From NCBI GenBank assembly GCA_043228905.1, contig JBHGNT010000014.1:930001-994000 (forward strand): a stretch of 64,000 nucleotides of DNA, written 5' to 3'. This DNA comes from Azolla caroliniana. Lineage: Eukaryota; Polypodiophyta. The notes under the pieces are model-generated. The model was not told the origin of the DNA, did no database searches, and saw only the letters and a program-made list of their open reading frames with translations. Position 1 is the stretch's first letter, and each line of letters begins with the position of its first letter. A program made the translations under genes and the position numbers. Of this stretch, positions 1 to 9,584 are shown one piece after another.

Positions 1-563
1 AGAAAGAGTTGGAGCTTTAGCATTGCTTTCTTCTTCATACTGCCAAAGTTTTTCCCATGAACGAGATACCCCATGTCTATTCAGATGTGTTCTTCTGTTA
101 ATGACATTGTTCCGACTAAATGTATTGTTTGTACAAGCCCTCCCAACGCTACTTGCTTCCCTGAGTTCATCAGACGCTGCTTTGAGCATGTTTGTGGATG
201 GCCAACCTGAAGTGGAAGGAAAGTTCTCCATGATGAGGATATCAGCATTTTCTTCTTCTAATTTGGCAAGGTCTAATACAGAAGTGTAGAGTTGAGTATG
301 ATCTCTGCCCTCATTTGGTGTGAATCCAATGTGATTAGCAGAAGTTTCACTCTCTTCAATACCCAAATTAGTATCGCTTGAATTTCCATTCAGTGTGAAA
401 CTGTGGTTAGTAGCACACTTCCCTTCTTGGATGCCTGAATTAGTATCTCTCAAATCTAATTCCTGTTCGAAACTCAAGAGAGCATCATCTTGTGCAGTAA
501 CCAATCCAGACTCATACTTGTCCTCTCTAAAAAGCCTCATTCTGTAATGACCTGAATCCTCCC
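1..563 (-). CDS. Partial exon of an unrecognised protein-coding gene (runs off the left edge)
   Basis: Read on the minus strand, one frame stays open from about position 563 to the window edge (about 187 codons). A plausible splice acceptor (TGATGCAG) lies just upstream at 564-571. The predicted peptide is polar and acidic, rich in Ser, Asn and Glu. Recognisable pieces are ENADILIMENFPSTSGWPS, then RRTHLNRHGVSRSWEKLWQY near the edge. I do not recognise the family. An open frame of this length in AT-rich DNA and varied codon use favour a real exon. Part of it (about 412-445) is echoed at 34935-34970, so the gene was partly copied with the GDSL segment. The 3' end lies outside the window, and the upstream exons may be among the repeats at 580-1200. 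Confidence 0.5.
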
Positions 564-579
564 CTGCATCATAACACTC

Positions 580-1200
580 ATATATAGTCATTTATTTTCA
601 AGTAACATTTTGAGGGCCTATTTCTAAGCAAAAGGCATTAAGATGATCGTCTTTCCTTACACAACATGAGACGTCCCTTGCATTAAAAAAATTCATTTCT
701 ATCTTTTTTATAGCAATGGAAGCATCAGTTTAAGGATCAAACACCATGTAAAATGCATTAACATGAACCATATTCCAGTATATGGCATGAGACTTGCTCT
801 GCATCAGAGAACTCATTTGTGCTCATCTTTCCAGGAATGCAGGAATCAATTTTAGGACGCTTTTCCATGTAAAATGCATCCATATGAATATATTCTGCCA
901 TATGATATGAGACGACCGGTGCACCCAAACATCCATTTCCAGTCATATCTGCTTCACTAAAAGTGTCATTTTTAATGACCAATCTTTATGTGAAAGTGCA
1001 TAGATATGACAAAGTTCTATTGTGGATCAAAACATTCATTCCTATTCATCTTACCCTTACTGGAATTCCCACCCGAGTCCTGACCCATTTCCAAGAAAAC
1101 AATGCATAGATATGAACATATTCTACGATATGCGTAACACCAGCACTCGTTCTAGTCATCTTAAATGCAAAGATATGCAAATTTCCTCCGCTGTCTAAAT
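580..1200 (-). repeat. Degenerate peptide-coding tandem repeats, probably intron/exon remains of the left-edge gene
   Basis: Three to four imperfect units recur with the core 'ATG..AAATGCAT..ATATGA..ATATTCT..ATATG.ATGAGAC'. Read on the minus strand they give related peptides: VSYHMAEYIHMDAFYM, VSCHILEYGSC and VTHIVEYVHIYALF. One unit lies in an open frame of 74 codons (758-982). The others are broken by stops or shifts. The arrangement suggests a decayed array of repeated exons belonging to the gene at 1-563, but no complete model can be built. Confidence 0.4.
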
Positions 1201-1560
1201 TCTTCCACGAATATGATTTTAAACCAGAAATTTTGACATACCATTCGGAAAGAGAGGAATTGGGTGACCTGATTCATGTTTCAATGTAGGGGTTAAAGGC
1301 AGATTATCCTTCTTGATGTGGGTTTTAGAGGGATTTGCTTGAGCTTTCTCCAGTATGTGAAGGAACAGAGTATTTTGAGACTGCCGCTGAAGAAGAGATG
1401 TATGAGGCTGAAGGTCATCTGGAAGAACACTGCAGAGAGGAGAATGAAGAAAATCCATAATCCTCATCTTCCTTCTCCTTCTCCTTCTCCTTCTTGCTTT
1501 CTTCCTTATGTGAAGATGTACTCAGAGTAAGAGTCAAATTTCAATACACACAACACACTA
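920..1560. repeat. Duplicated segment, second copy at 26588-26782 plus 32310-32770
   Basis: The sequence from 'GCACCCAAACATCCATTTCC' through the CTTCTCC-rich stretch to 'ACACACTAAGATAGGAATAT' reappears in order at 26.59-26.78 kb and continues at 32.31-32.77 kb. A copia element splits that second copy. The similarity is high, with scattered substitutions and small indels. No convincing gene is seen in it. Confidence 0.85.
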
Positions 1561-1908
1561 AGATAGGAATATGTTATATATGTATATGTATGTGTATGTG
1601 TATGTGTATATGGATATGTGTATGTGTATGTGTATATGTGTATGTGTATGTATGTGTATATGTGTATGTGTATGTGTATGTGTATGTGCATGTGTGTACA
1701 TATATGTATACAGTATGTCTATGTCTATGTCTATGTCTACACTAAGATAGGAATATGTTATATATGTATGTGTATGAGTATGTGTACGTGTATGTGTATG
1801 TGTATGTGTATGTGCATGTGCATGTGCATGTGCATGTGTGTATATGTATACAGTATGTCTATGTCTATGTCTATGTCTACACTAAGATAGGAATATGTTA
1901 TATATGTA

Positions 1909-1939
<31 letters not shown>

Positions 1940-1959
1940 GTGTGTATATGTATACAGTA

Positions 1960-2002
<43 letters not shown>

Positions 2003-2009
2003 GTGTGTT
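1557..2009. repeat. TATGTG-type hexamer array with higher-order structure
   Basis: Three blocks begin with 'ACTAAGATAGGAATATGTTA' (about 1557, 1741 and 1881). They run through (TATGTG)n with GCATGTG and TATATG variants, and the first two end in TATACAG(TATGTC)n. Related arrays lie at 32771-32851 and 35076-35328. Two of the three (this one and that at 35076-35328) sit directly upstream of a GDSL gene. Confidence 0.9.
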
Positions 2010-2146
2010 TTGGTTCTATCTATCTATATCTATCTTTATCACGCTAGAAATAGAGAGAGACACAAAACGACCACACCAGATGTGTCACATGTGCTTTTTG
2101 GCCGCCCATCAACAAACAACGACAACGACAACGACAAGAGGACGCC

Positions 2147-2153
2147 TATATAA
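2147..2153 (+). promoter_or_regulatory. TATA box of the first GDSL gene
   Basis: TATATAA in the context GACGCCTATATAAGAAAAG lies about 160 bases before the start codon. The surrounding 2040-2312 (AGAGAGACACAAAACGACC..., (TA)n at 2250-2280) is duplicated before the GDSL pseudogene, where the matching box is TATATA near 6635. This shows the promoter was copied with the gene. Confidence 0.6.
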
Positions 2154-2312
2154 GAAAAGTGACTAAGAGAGTGCATACAAGTACGACAAACAGAACAAAC
2201 ACATACATTGCCTTTGATTCTTGTCACCTAAAACTTATCATAGATAGACATTATATATATATATATATATATATATATAGATATAGACCCAAACCCACAC
2301 CATCTTCTTATC

Positions 2313-3590
2313 ATGAAGAAGAAGATGATGATGCCAGTCCGGCAAGATCCCACCGCCATGATCGCGCTCGCCTTCACGCTCGCGCTCGCCGTATTGAAAT
2401 CATCAGCATTGACCCCACCTCCTCCTCCTCCGATGGCCCCTGACTCCCCTCCGGGCCTCCTCCTAGCTTCGGGCGCCCCGAGGCCTTTGTTTTGCGGCTC
2501 CTCCGACTTCACCACCATGTTCGCGCTCGGCGACTCCACCACCGACACCGGAAACGCCATCCATAGCCCCCAGCGCGCCGTCTTCCAGCTGGCGGCCCAA
2601 CCGCCCTACGGCTCCTCCTACTTCGCCCGCCCCACGGGCCGCTTCAGCGATGGCCGCATGATGGTGGACATCGTGACCCAAGCGCTCCACCGAGACTTGT
2701 TACCCCCGCATCTGGGCCTCTCCTCCAACCTCTCCCACGGAAGCCAGAACTTCGCGGTGGCCGGCGCCACCGCGCTGCCCGCCCCGGACCTCGCCCGGCT
2801 TGCCTCCGGCGCCGCCTCCGTCACCCCCTTCTCATTGGGCGTCCAGGTCTCATCGCTCCTCGGGGTAGACTTCGACGGCGACGCATTGGTCTTCGTGGGC
2901 GAGATCGGCGGCAACGACTACAATTACGCCTTCGCCAAGCGCCTCCAGCCCCCCCAAGTCATGGCCCTCGTCCCACACGTCGTCGCGGAGGTGGAGCGGC
3001 AGCTCAATCGCCTCCTATCATCCCAGCCGCGAGTGAAGAAGATGATCATCTTGGGCCAATTCCCCTTGGGTTGCATCTCTCTCTACCTCGGCCAGGCCGC
3101 CGCGAACAACACCACCAACAACAACATGACATTCCCTCTCGATAGCCACGGATGCATCGCGCCCATCAGCGCCGTGACCGACCTCCACGACAAGCTCCTC
3201 AAGCTCTCCGTGGCGGAGCTCCGCCGGAAGCACCCCCACGTAGAGATCGTGTTCTTCGACCTCGGGCCCGCGTATCTCGACGTGCTAGACCACGCCGCGG
3301 GCTTTGGGTTCTTGGAGACGGCGATGCCGTGCTACCTATCCGAGACACTCTTGCGGTTGTTACCGGGCATTGTTGGCCCAATGAGCAGCAGCGATGGTAG
3401 TTCCATGGCGGCTACTGTGACCGGTGGAGGCGGCAAAGTTTGTGCGCATCCGGCCAATTACTTTAGTTGGGACGGTATCCACCTAACCGACGCGATGCAC
3501 CGAGCCCTCGTGTCTCGCTTCCTCTACACGAGCCCTAGCGGCGGGTCGTATGCCGAGCCTCACCCCAACTTTCTTACACCTTGTGTTTAG
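2313..3590 (+). CDS. GDSL-type esterase/lipase, intronless
   Basis: A 425-residue SGNH-fold hydrolase expected to cleave ester bonds of small acyl or phenolic esters; the substrate is unknown. Block I is ALGDSTTDTGN with nucleophile Ser75. Block II is NFAVAGATA (Gly151). Block III is VGEIGGNDYN (Gly200, Asn201). The catalytic Asp387-His390 lie in WDGIHLTDAMHR. GRFSDGRMMVDI and the GEIGGNDYN block resemble the plant At5g45910/sinapine-esterase-like subgroup. A basic-hydrophobic start (Ala/Leu run 15-28) and a Pro run at 35-40 suggest a secretory signal and an extracellular or vacuolar product. Length is near the family's usual 350-400. The start at 2313 is the first Met; Met15 could also serve. 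Plant family members usually have several introns, but this one has none and is strikingly GC-rich. Its closest relative here is the gene at 35726. Confidence 0.93.
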   Translation: MKKKMMMPVRQDPTAMIALAFTLALAVLKSSALTPPPPPPMAPDSPPGLLLASGAPRPLFCGSSDFTTMFALGDSTTDTGNAIHSPQRAVFQLAAQPPYGSSYFARPTGRFSDGRMMVDIVTQALHRDLLPPHLGLSSNLSHGSQNFAVAGATALPAPDLARLASGAASVTPFSLGVQVSSLLGVDFDGDALVFVGEIGGNDYNYAFAKRLQPPQVMALVPHVVAEVERQLNRLLSSQPRVKKMIILGQFPLGCISLYLGQAAANNTTNNNMTFPLDSHGCIAPISAVTDLHDKLLKLSVAELRRKHPHVEIVFFDLGPAYLDVLDHAAGFGFLETAMPCYLSETLLRLLPGIVGPMSSSDGSSMAATVTGGGGKVCAHPANYFSWDGIHLTDAMHRALVSRFLYTSPSGGSYAEPHPNFLTPCV

Positions 3591-3705
3591 ACCGGACGCG
3601 TGTGCCGTGCCCCTGTCGTGGGGCCACGGTAATGCCACTACTGCCCACACCCTTGTCCATAGATAAATACACATAGTCCATATTATAAATAAGTGTTTGT
3701 AAACC

Positions 3706-3746
<41 letters not shown>

Positions 3747-4380
3747 TAGACAAATTAGATTCAGATATTATAGAGCATTTGGCTTCATCTTATTCGATGG
3801 GATGCGATGTCCCACGTGTTTGTTATTTTCACATTCATATGTCGGAGCTCCAGGTGCCGATATTTTAAGCATGTATGTTGTTTGTCTTTGTAATATAATA
3901 CAATGGTCTTGTAAGTAATACCATGCCTTGTCACATATGTACTACTGGTAATTGTTAGCATTGTACTTTGCAAGGATTGGATAATCAAGTATGTCTAAAA
4001 ACAAACAAAGCTTAGATGATTTTGATGAGTTCTGAGCATCTATGAGGTCAACTCTTATGAGAGGTACATATACCATCACAAGTTAACATATGTTCTTTCC
4101 CATGCCCAAAAAGATAGTTTGATTGCTAATCATGGTTGTCCAACATTGGATGTTTGGATTGTGTGATCCAATGTTCTTTTACTGTTCAGTATTCAGTTTT
4201 AGTGTGTCATAAAAGGCCTTGTGAGTTTGTTCACATGAACACGACCATAACAATAGTGACATGGAACATTACATGATGTTTTTTATATTCCTTCTTAATG
4301 AGGTGCGGGTGTGGGGTGTAGTAGGGGTGTGAAGGTTGCGTGAGATTCAAACCTAACTTATAGGTCATCGAGTTTGATTA
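3591..4380. repeat. 3' flank of the first GDSL gene, duplicated several times
   Basis: This stretch carries (TA)n(GA)n at 3709-3748 and a segment from about 3780 ('CTTATTCGATGGGATGCGA...') to 4380. That segment reappears at 7380-7690, 7896-8200 and 9046-9262/14434-14490. The part at 4311-4381 is the uninterrupted version of the site where the copia element at 9263-14433 inserted. No gene is seen. Confidence 0.8.
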
Positions 4381-4651
4381 AGTGCCCCCCCCCCCCCCAT
4401 TGTAACCCCATATGGATTAATATGATCTCTGTCTTTGCTCTTAACTCTTCACCATCGCCATCTTTACTTCTTTATCAACTCATAATCACACAAAGAGGAG
4501 CATATACTTCCAAGGTATTCACAAACAATGTATGTGCATATAAGCCAGAGCTCTCATCCACAAGTTGGCGAGCCACATGTGGCATGAACTGGACTAGAGA
4601 AAGATCAAAAGTCAATGGAATGGGATTGGCCTCCTCATATGCCCTATGACT
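4381..4651. other. No gene seen; poly-C tract
   Basis: This stretch begins with a run of C at 4385-4399, followed by unremarkable AT-rich sequence. The 91-codon frame in it has no recognisable features. Confidence 0.5.
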
Positions 4652-4905
4652 CTGTTAAGCGAGCAAGCTCAACTAGAGCCGGATTGGACGAAGATTGATC
4701 GGCTAGGCCGGATCCACGGGGAGTCGGTTGGCCGTTAAGGTCTATATTTCTATTTTAGTAAAAACACGAATATTATAAGTTGTTAGTCTCAGGTTCCGTT
4801 AATGAGCATTCAAGTATTTATCAGTACTTGTGTCAGCCCACTCATTAGGACATGTATATAAAGTGCTCTCTGAGCACATTCGTTTGTACTGAGCATTTTG
4901 AATTA
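4652..4905 (+). mobile_element. Copia LTR fragment
   Basis: It starts TGTTAAGCGAGCAAGCTCAAC and holds a promoter-like TATATAAAGTGCTCTCTGAGC. It aligns end to end with the reverse complement of 23226-23486 (TGTTGAGTGAGCAAGCTCAAC... TTGTATAAATAGTG...GCA). It interrupts a sequence that continues at 4906 and is intact near 34045. It is a truncated LTR of the same family as the interrupted LTR at 20339-23486. The second half (R-U5) is missing. Confidence 0.6.
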
Positions 4906-5870
4906 GTTTGGAGAAAACAAACTATTTGAACTTGGAATTTCGGAAACAACAATAGCCCATTATTGATGTAAGTTCGTCGGCTAAAACACGAATGCTGAAA
5001 TGATATCTGTGTAACAATGTTGGCAAAATCTCAAAAGAACATTGAGGTATACGTATTGACATCTCGTAAATGAGAGCACGTCGAAGGGAAATATGTTGTA
5101 TACAAATTATCATTGTTTACGTAGTTATTTTGCTCATTAGTTAGCACATTCAATGCACTCGAATGATATAACAAACAAAGAGCAGAATTTATCATTGTAA
5201 ATTCTCAAATATGTCATCTCATTCTCATTTATGTTAAGACTCTTTCCATTCTTTTTCATTGAATGACGATTTTTTTAAGGCACTGCTCTACTATTCCTCT
5301 CATTTCTATTGTAATGGTTGTGAGTGCATGTGCTAAAAGGCCGATAAAAAGAGAAAATATGGTAGAAAAGGTCACAAAAGGATTATTCTTTATCTTTCAT
5401 TGATCAAATAGTCCCACTTCTAATCCATCTCTTCTCTATCTCCTTTTTCCGACCGTACACGTTGGGTAAGAAATATACATCCATTCCCCTTAACGTAGAA
5501 TACCCCTCTATTTTCCAAGTTCCAAAACATACTTGTCATTTTTCAAAATTCTCTTCAAATAATAGTTCTCTCCCTCAACACATTTTCCCCTCCTCTAGAA
5601 AACATTGGTGATAAACGAAAGAGAATGAGAAATTTGTCATTGGACATGCAATGTAGAGATATTGTAGAGAGTACTTTGAGAATTCCAAAAAATGAGTACT
5701 TTGGGAGGCGTAAATTTTGTAGAGAAAATGGTGGGTTAACTCATAATTGGATGTGTTAGGCATTGTGTGAGCAGCCCTTGCATATTTGGCATAACAAAGA
5801 TTGTCTAATATTATGTTGAGGCACAACCTTGACAAATAACACACACACACACACACACAAATAAAAAAAA
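4906..5870. repeat. Duplicated non-coding segment, partner at 34045-34945
   Basis: From 'GTTTGGAGAAAACAAACTAT' on, the sequence follows 34048-34945 for about 900 bases with moderate divergence and small indels. Both copies lie upstream of a GDSL locus. A short (AC)n lies at 5840-5860. No gene is seen. Confidence 0.85.
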
Positions 5871-6519
5871 CAGTATACTTGCAATGTGCTCATTAAAAAT
5901 GTGCACACGCATGCACACACGAGGGAAGCTTGAGTTTGGTGAGTTGGTTGGCAACATGTAGTATGATAAGATCGGTTTGTATTGGTGTCGTGAAATCCTT
6001 CTTGGTAAAGTGAGTGGATGGACAAGAGGGATTAATCAATGCAATCGATGACTCGTCCTAGGGTTCATCATGTAGGGTTTGGGAATGAGGATTATGATAT
6101 GAGGTTTGGAGTCTGGGATTTAGGCCTTTGCGATTACGTTTAGGGCTTTCAAGACATAAGGCATATTTCTCAATCCATTATTTTGCATACAATCTTTATC
6201 TGATTTGAGACGAGATGCGAAGATGGAGACAACAAATTACGTACAAGGAAATGGACGGTAAGTTATCTATCGGACGAGTTTTAGAGTTGGATCCAAAAGG
6301 ATCCTTGATGGCAACCCATGTGTGTGGTACACACACAAACTCTGACTTCAATGAATCAAATTGTACTAGACACCACCAAGGATGCAAGTGATGGTTATCT
6401 ACATAACAATATATATGGTACATGTGGAATGCAAAAACGCATATATGTGTGTGTGTGTGTTTTGATTCTATCTAGCTATCTATCTATCTACATCTATTTT
6501 GTGTTTCGATTCTATCTAT
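5871..6519. other. No gene seen between duplicated segment and pseudogene promoter
   Basis: AT-rich sequence with (TG)n near 6447-6460 and TCTA repeats. Short frames only, none with recognisable protein features. From about 6520 it becomes homologous to 2040-2312, the promoter of the first GDSL gene. Confidence 0.5.
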
Positions 6520-6776
6520 CTTATCACCCTAGAAATAGAGAGAGAGACACACACAAAACGACCACACCAGATTTGTCGCATGCGCTTTTTGGCCGCCCCT
6601 CCAAACCCCCCAAAAACAACAAGAAGAGGACACGTATATAGGAAGAGTGAATAAGAGAGTGCGTACAAGTACGACAAATACACACACAACAAACACATAC
6701 ATTCTCTTGGATTCTTTTCACTTGAGATTTATCATAGATAGATATTATATAGACCCAAACCCACCATCTTCTTATA

Positions 6777-7275
6777 ATGAAGAAGATGATGGTGTCCTTC
6801 CGGCAAGCCATCGTCGTCACCCGCACTCGCCCTCGCCCTTGCCCTATTGAAATCATCGGCATTGACCCCACCTCCTCCGGTGGTGCTGGCCCCCGACTCA
6901 CTGGGCTTCCTGGCTTCGAGCACCCCCGAATGCCTTTGTTTTGCCACTCCGACTTCAGCACAATTTTCGCGCTTGGAGACTCCACCACCGACACTGGCAA
7001 CACCATCCATAGCCCCTGTGCGGCTTCTCCTACTTCGACCGCCCCACCGGCCACTTCAGCGATGGCCGCGTTATACTTGAACCTCTCGGCCCTTGCGCTC
7101 CACTGAGATGATGATGACGTGCTACCTATCGGAGACACTCTTGCGGTTGTTACCGGGCATTGTTGGCCCAATGAGCAGTGGTGGAAGTTCCATGGCGGCC
7201 ACTATGACCAGTGGAGGCGGCAAAGATTGTGCGCATCGAGCCAATTACTTTAGTTGGGACGGTATCCACATCCTT
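6777..7275 (+). pseudogene. GDSL esterase/lipase pseudogene with large internal deletion
   Basis: Its upstream region (about 6520-6776) and start region match those of the gene at 2313, with frameshifts in the signal-peptide region. The block I region (ALGDSTTDTGN) is kept. After about 7090 the sequence jumps to the counterpart of 3330 (TGCTACCTATC...). The whole middle, including the GxND block, is therefore missing. It then runs to WDGIH, where a second deletion removes the last codons and joins the 3' untranslated part (CTTGTCCATAGA...). It lacks a continuous frame and the oxyanion block, so it cannot make an active enzyme. It derives from the 2313 lineage, not the 35726 lineage, as the shared promoter shows. 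Confidence 0.9.
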
Positions 7276-7402
7276 GTCCATAGACAAAAACACATAGTCC
7301 ATATTATAAATAAGTGTTTGTATATCTATGTATAGAGAGTAGACAAAGTAGATTCAGATATTATTCAACATTCGATTTTATCTTATTCGATCGGATGCGA
7401 AG

Positions 7403-8388
7403 CCCCACGTGTCTGTTATTTTCACATTCGGATGTCGGAGCTCTGGGTGCCGATATCTTATGCATGTATGTTGTTTGTCTTTGTAATATAATACAATCGT
7501 CTCGTTAATACAATGCCTTATCACATATGTACTAATGGTAATTGTTAGCATTATACTTTGCAAGGATTGCATAATCGGGTCTGTCTGTCTAAAAACAAAC
7601 AAAGCGTAGATGCTTTTGATGAGTTCTTAGCATGTATGAGATCAACTCTTATGAGAGGTATATATATCATGACAAGTTAACATATGTTCTTTCCCATGCA
7701 CAAATATTGTGTTGTGTAAAGGCGTCCCTCCTTGCGGGGGAGTCGGTCGAAAAGTCGACTTGAGTGTCGACTGGTCGAAATCGGCCGAAAAGCCGAAAAG
7801 AGTCGAATTACTGAAATCGGCCGAAAAACCGAATTACCGAATTTGGTCGAAATTCGGAAAGTAAAAGAATAGTCAGTTGCGAAGAACCGAATCGGCCCCA
7901 CGTGTCTGTTATTTTCACATTCGGATGTCGGAGCTCTGGGTGCCGATATCTTATGCATGTATGTTGTTTGTCTTTGTAATATAATACAATCGTCTCGTTA
8001 ATACAATGCCTTATCACATATGTACTAATGGTAATTGTTAGCATTATACTTTGCAAGGATTGCATAATCGGGTCTGTCTGTCTAAAAACAAACAAAGCGT
8101 AGATGCTTTTGATGAGTTCTTAGCATGTATGAGATCAACTCTTATGAGAGGTATATATATCATGACAAGTTAACATATGTTCTTTCCCATGCACAAATAT
8201 TGTGTTGTGTAAAGGCGTCCCTCCTTGCGGGGGAGTCGGTCGAAAAGTCGACTTGAGTGTCGACTGGTCGAAATCGGCCGAAAAGCCGAAAAGAGTCGAA
8301 TTACTGAAATCGGCCGAAAAACCGAATTACCGAATTTGGTCGAAATTCGGAAAGTAAAAGAATAGTCAGTTGCGAAGAACTGAATCGG
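7403..8388 (+). repeat. 493-bp direct tandem duplication
   Basis: Positions 7403-7895 are followed at once by 7896-8388. The two units look identical over 493 bases except C7888/T8381. Each contains GDSL 3'-flank sequence (CCCCACGTGTCTGTTATTT...) joined to the first about 180 bases of an LTR-like sequence (TGTTGTGTAAAGGCGTCCC...). The duplication therefore happened after that LTR arrived. It is recent, judging from the near-identity. Confidence 0.95.
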
Positions 8389-9045
8389 GGGTTAGCTGAT
8401 CGAATTTGGTGAGAGAGTCAAATTCGTATTCAATCAAACAGACACACCCAGACACACATATACATATATACATATGTCTTCTACATTCAAAGAAGAAAAT
8501 GACTTAGTATATATATGCTGACAGGCCTGGTAGTGCGCCTGTATGTGGGATAACTCACTAAGAGTGAAAGAGTGAGAAAAGGGGAAAACCTACATAGCGT
8601 ATGTGAGGGTGTGAGATATATATATATGAGAGAAAAACGAGTTGTGTGTGTGTGGTAAATCTGAGAACGACTGGTTTTCTGCACAGTAGTGGCTGTGTAA
8701 GAGTATACGTACTCAGAAGCTAAGTAAGAAGAAAAGAAGTGTGAAGCAAAAGAGAAAAAGACAGAGAAGCTTCGGAAGCTTCGGAAGGAATAGTCACCTG
8801 CGTGCTAGAGTTTGAAGAGCTTGACTGAAATCGTGGTTTCAGTACATGCTCATACCAAATCAGGTTTCATTGTTCTGTGATTGTATTCTGTCATTTCTCA
8901 TAGTGAAATTTCTGTTCCGTGGTTTTTCCCTAAATCAGGGTTTTCCACGTAAATTGTGTGTTCTTTCTTATTTCCTGTTTGCGTCTAAGTTCAATTTCTG
9001 ATTTCGAATCGGAGTGAAACTCTTTCATATTGTAACTTTGATTTC
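8209..9045 (+). mobile_element. Probable solo LTR inserted in GDSL 3'-flank copy
   Basis: It lies between 'CATGCACAAATAT' and 'AAATCATGGTTGTC', which are nearly adjacent in the copy at 4107-4135. It starts TGTTGTGTAAAGG, carries a TATATATAT stretch near 8610-8625, and has an LTR-type downstream part (GGGTTTTCCACGTAAATTG...). No internal domain or primer site follows, so it looks like a solo LTR. The exact ends and target duplication are unclear. Confidence 0.45.
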
Positions 9046-9262
9046 TTTAAATCATGGTTGTCAAACATTGGATGTTTGGATTGTGTGCTCCAATGTTCTT
9101 TTACTGTTATTAAGTATTCAGTTTTAGTCTCATAAAAGGCCTTGTAAGTTTGTTCACATGAACATGACCATAACAATATTGACATGGAACATTACATGAT
9201 GTTTTTTATATTCCTTCTTAATGAGTTGTGGGTGTGGGGTGGAGTAGTAGGGGTGTGGAGGT

Positions 9263-9442
9263 TGTTGGAAATTATAAGGAAAATAATACGAAGTAAAATA
9301 AACACTTATGACTGTTACGAACAATCACTTTTGTAAAAAGACACATTCGTTCTATAAAACTAAATATACACGCCTCGAGGAACCATAATTTTATCTATAT
9401 GTCTCTGTATTTTTTTATCTCTCCCTGTCTTTGTTTTCAACA
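9263..9442 (+). repeat. 5' LTR of the copia element (180 bp)
   Basis: The ends are TG...CA. It lacks an AT-rich stretch of about 27 bases and a short TCTACAGATAGA stretch that are present in the 3' LTR. It is otherwise nearly identical. Confidence 0.9.
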
Positions 9443-9584
9443 TGGTATCAGAGCAGGTTCCTTTTTTTTAGGTGACACCAAAATTCTCTCCACAGAAACA
9501 ACAGATAATATAATAGGCTAGAACTTTAGCCTCTTCTAAGACTTGCACAATCTTGTATTTTAAACAAACAAATCTCTCACAACC

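Noticed and set aside
1494-2166. Open frames of Tyr-Val-Cys-Met repeats
   Set aside because: They are translations of the TATGTG microsatellite and occur in several frames and on both strands.
7403-8388. CRISPR-like or regularly spaced array
   Set aside because: It is just two long adjacent units with no spacers; the organism is a plant.
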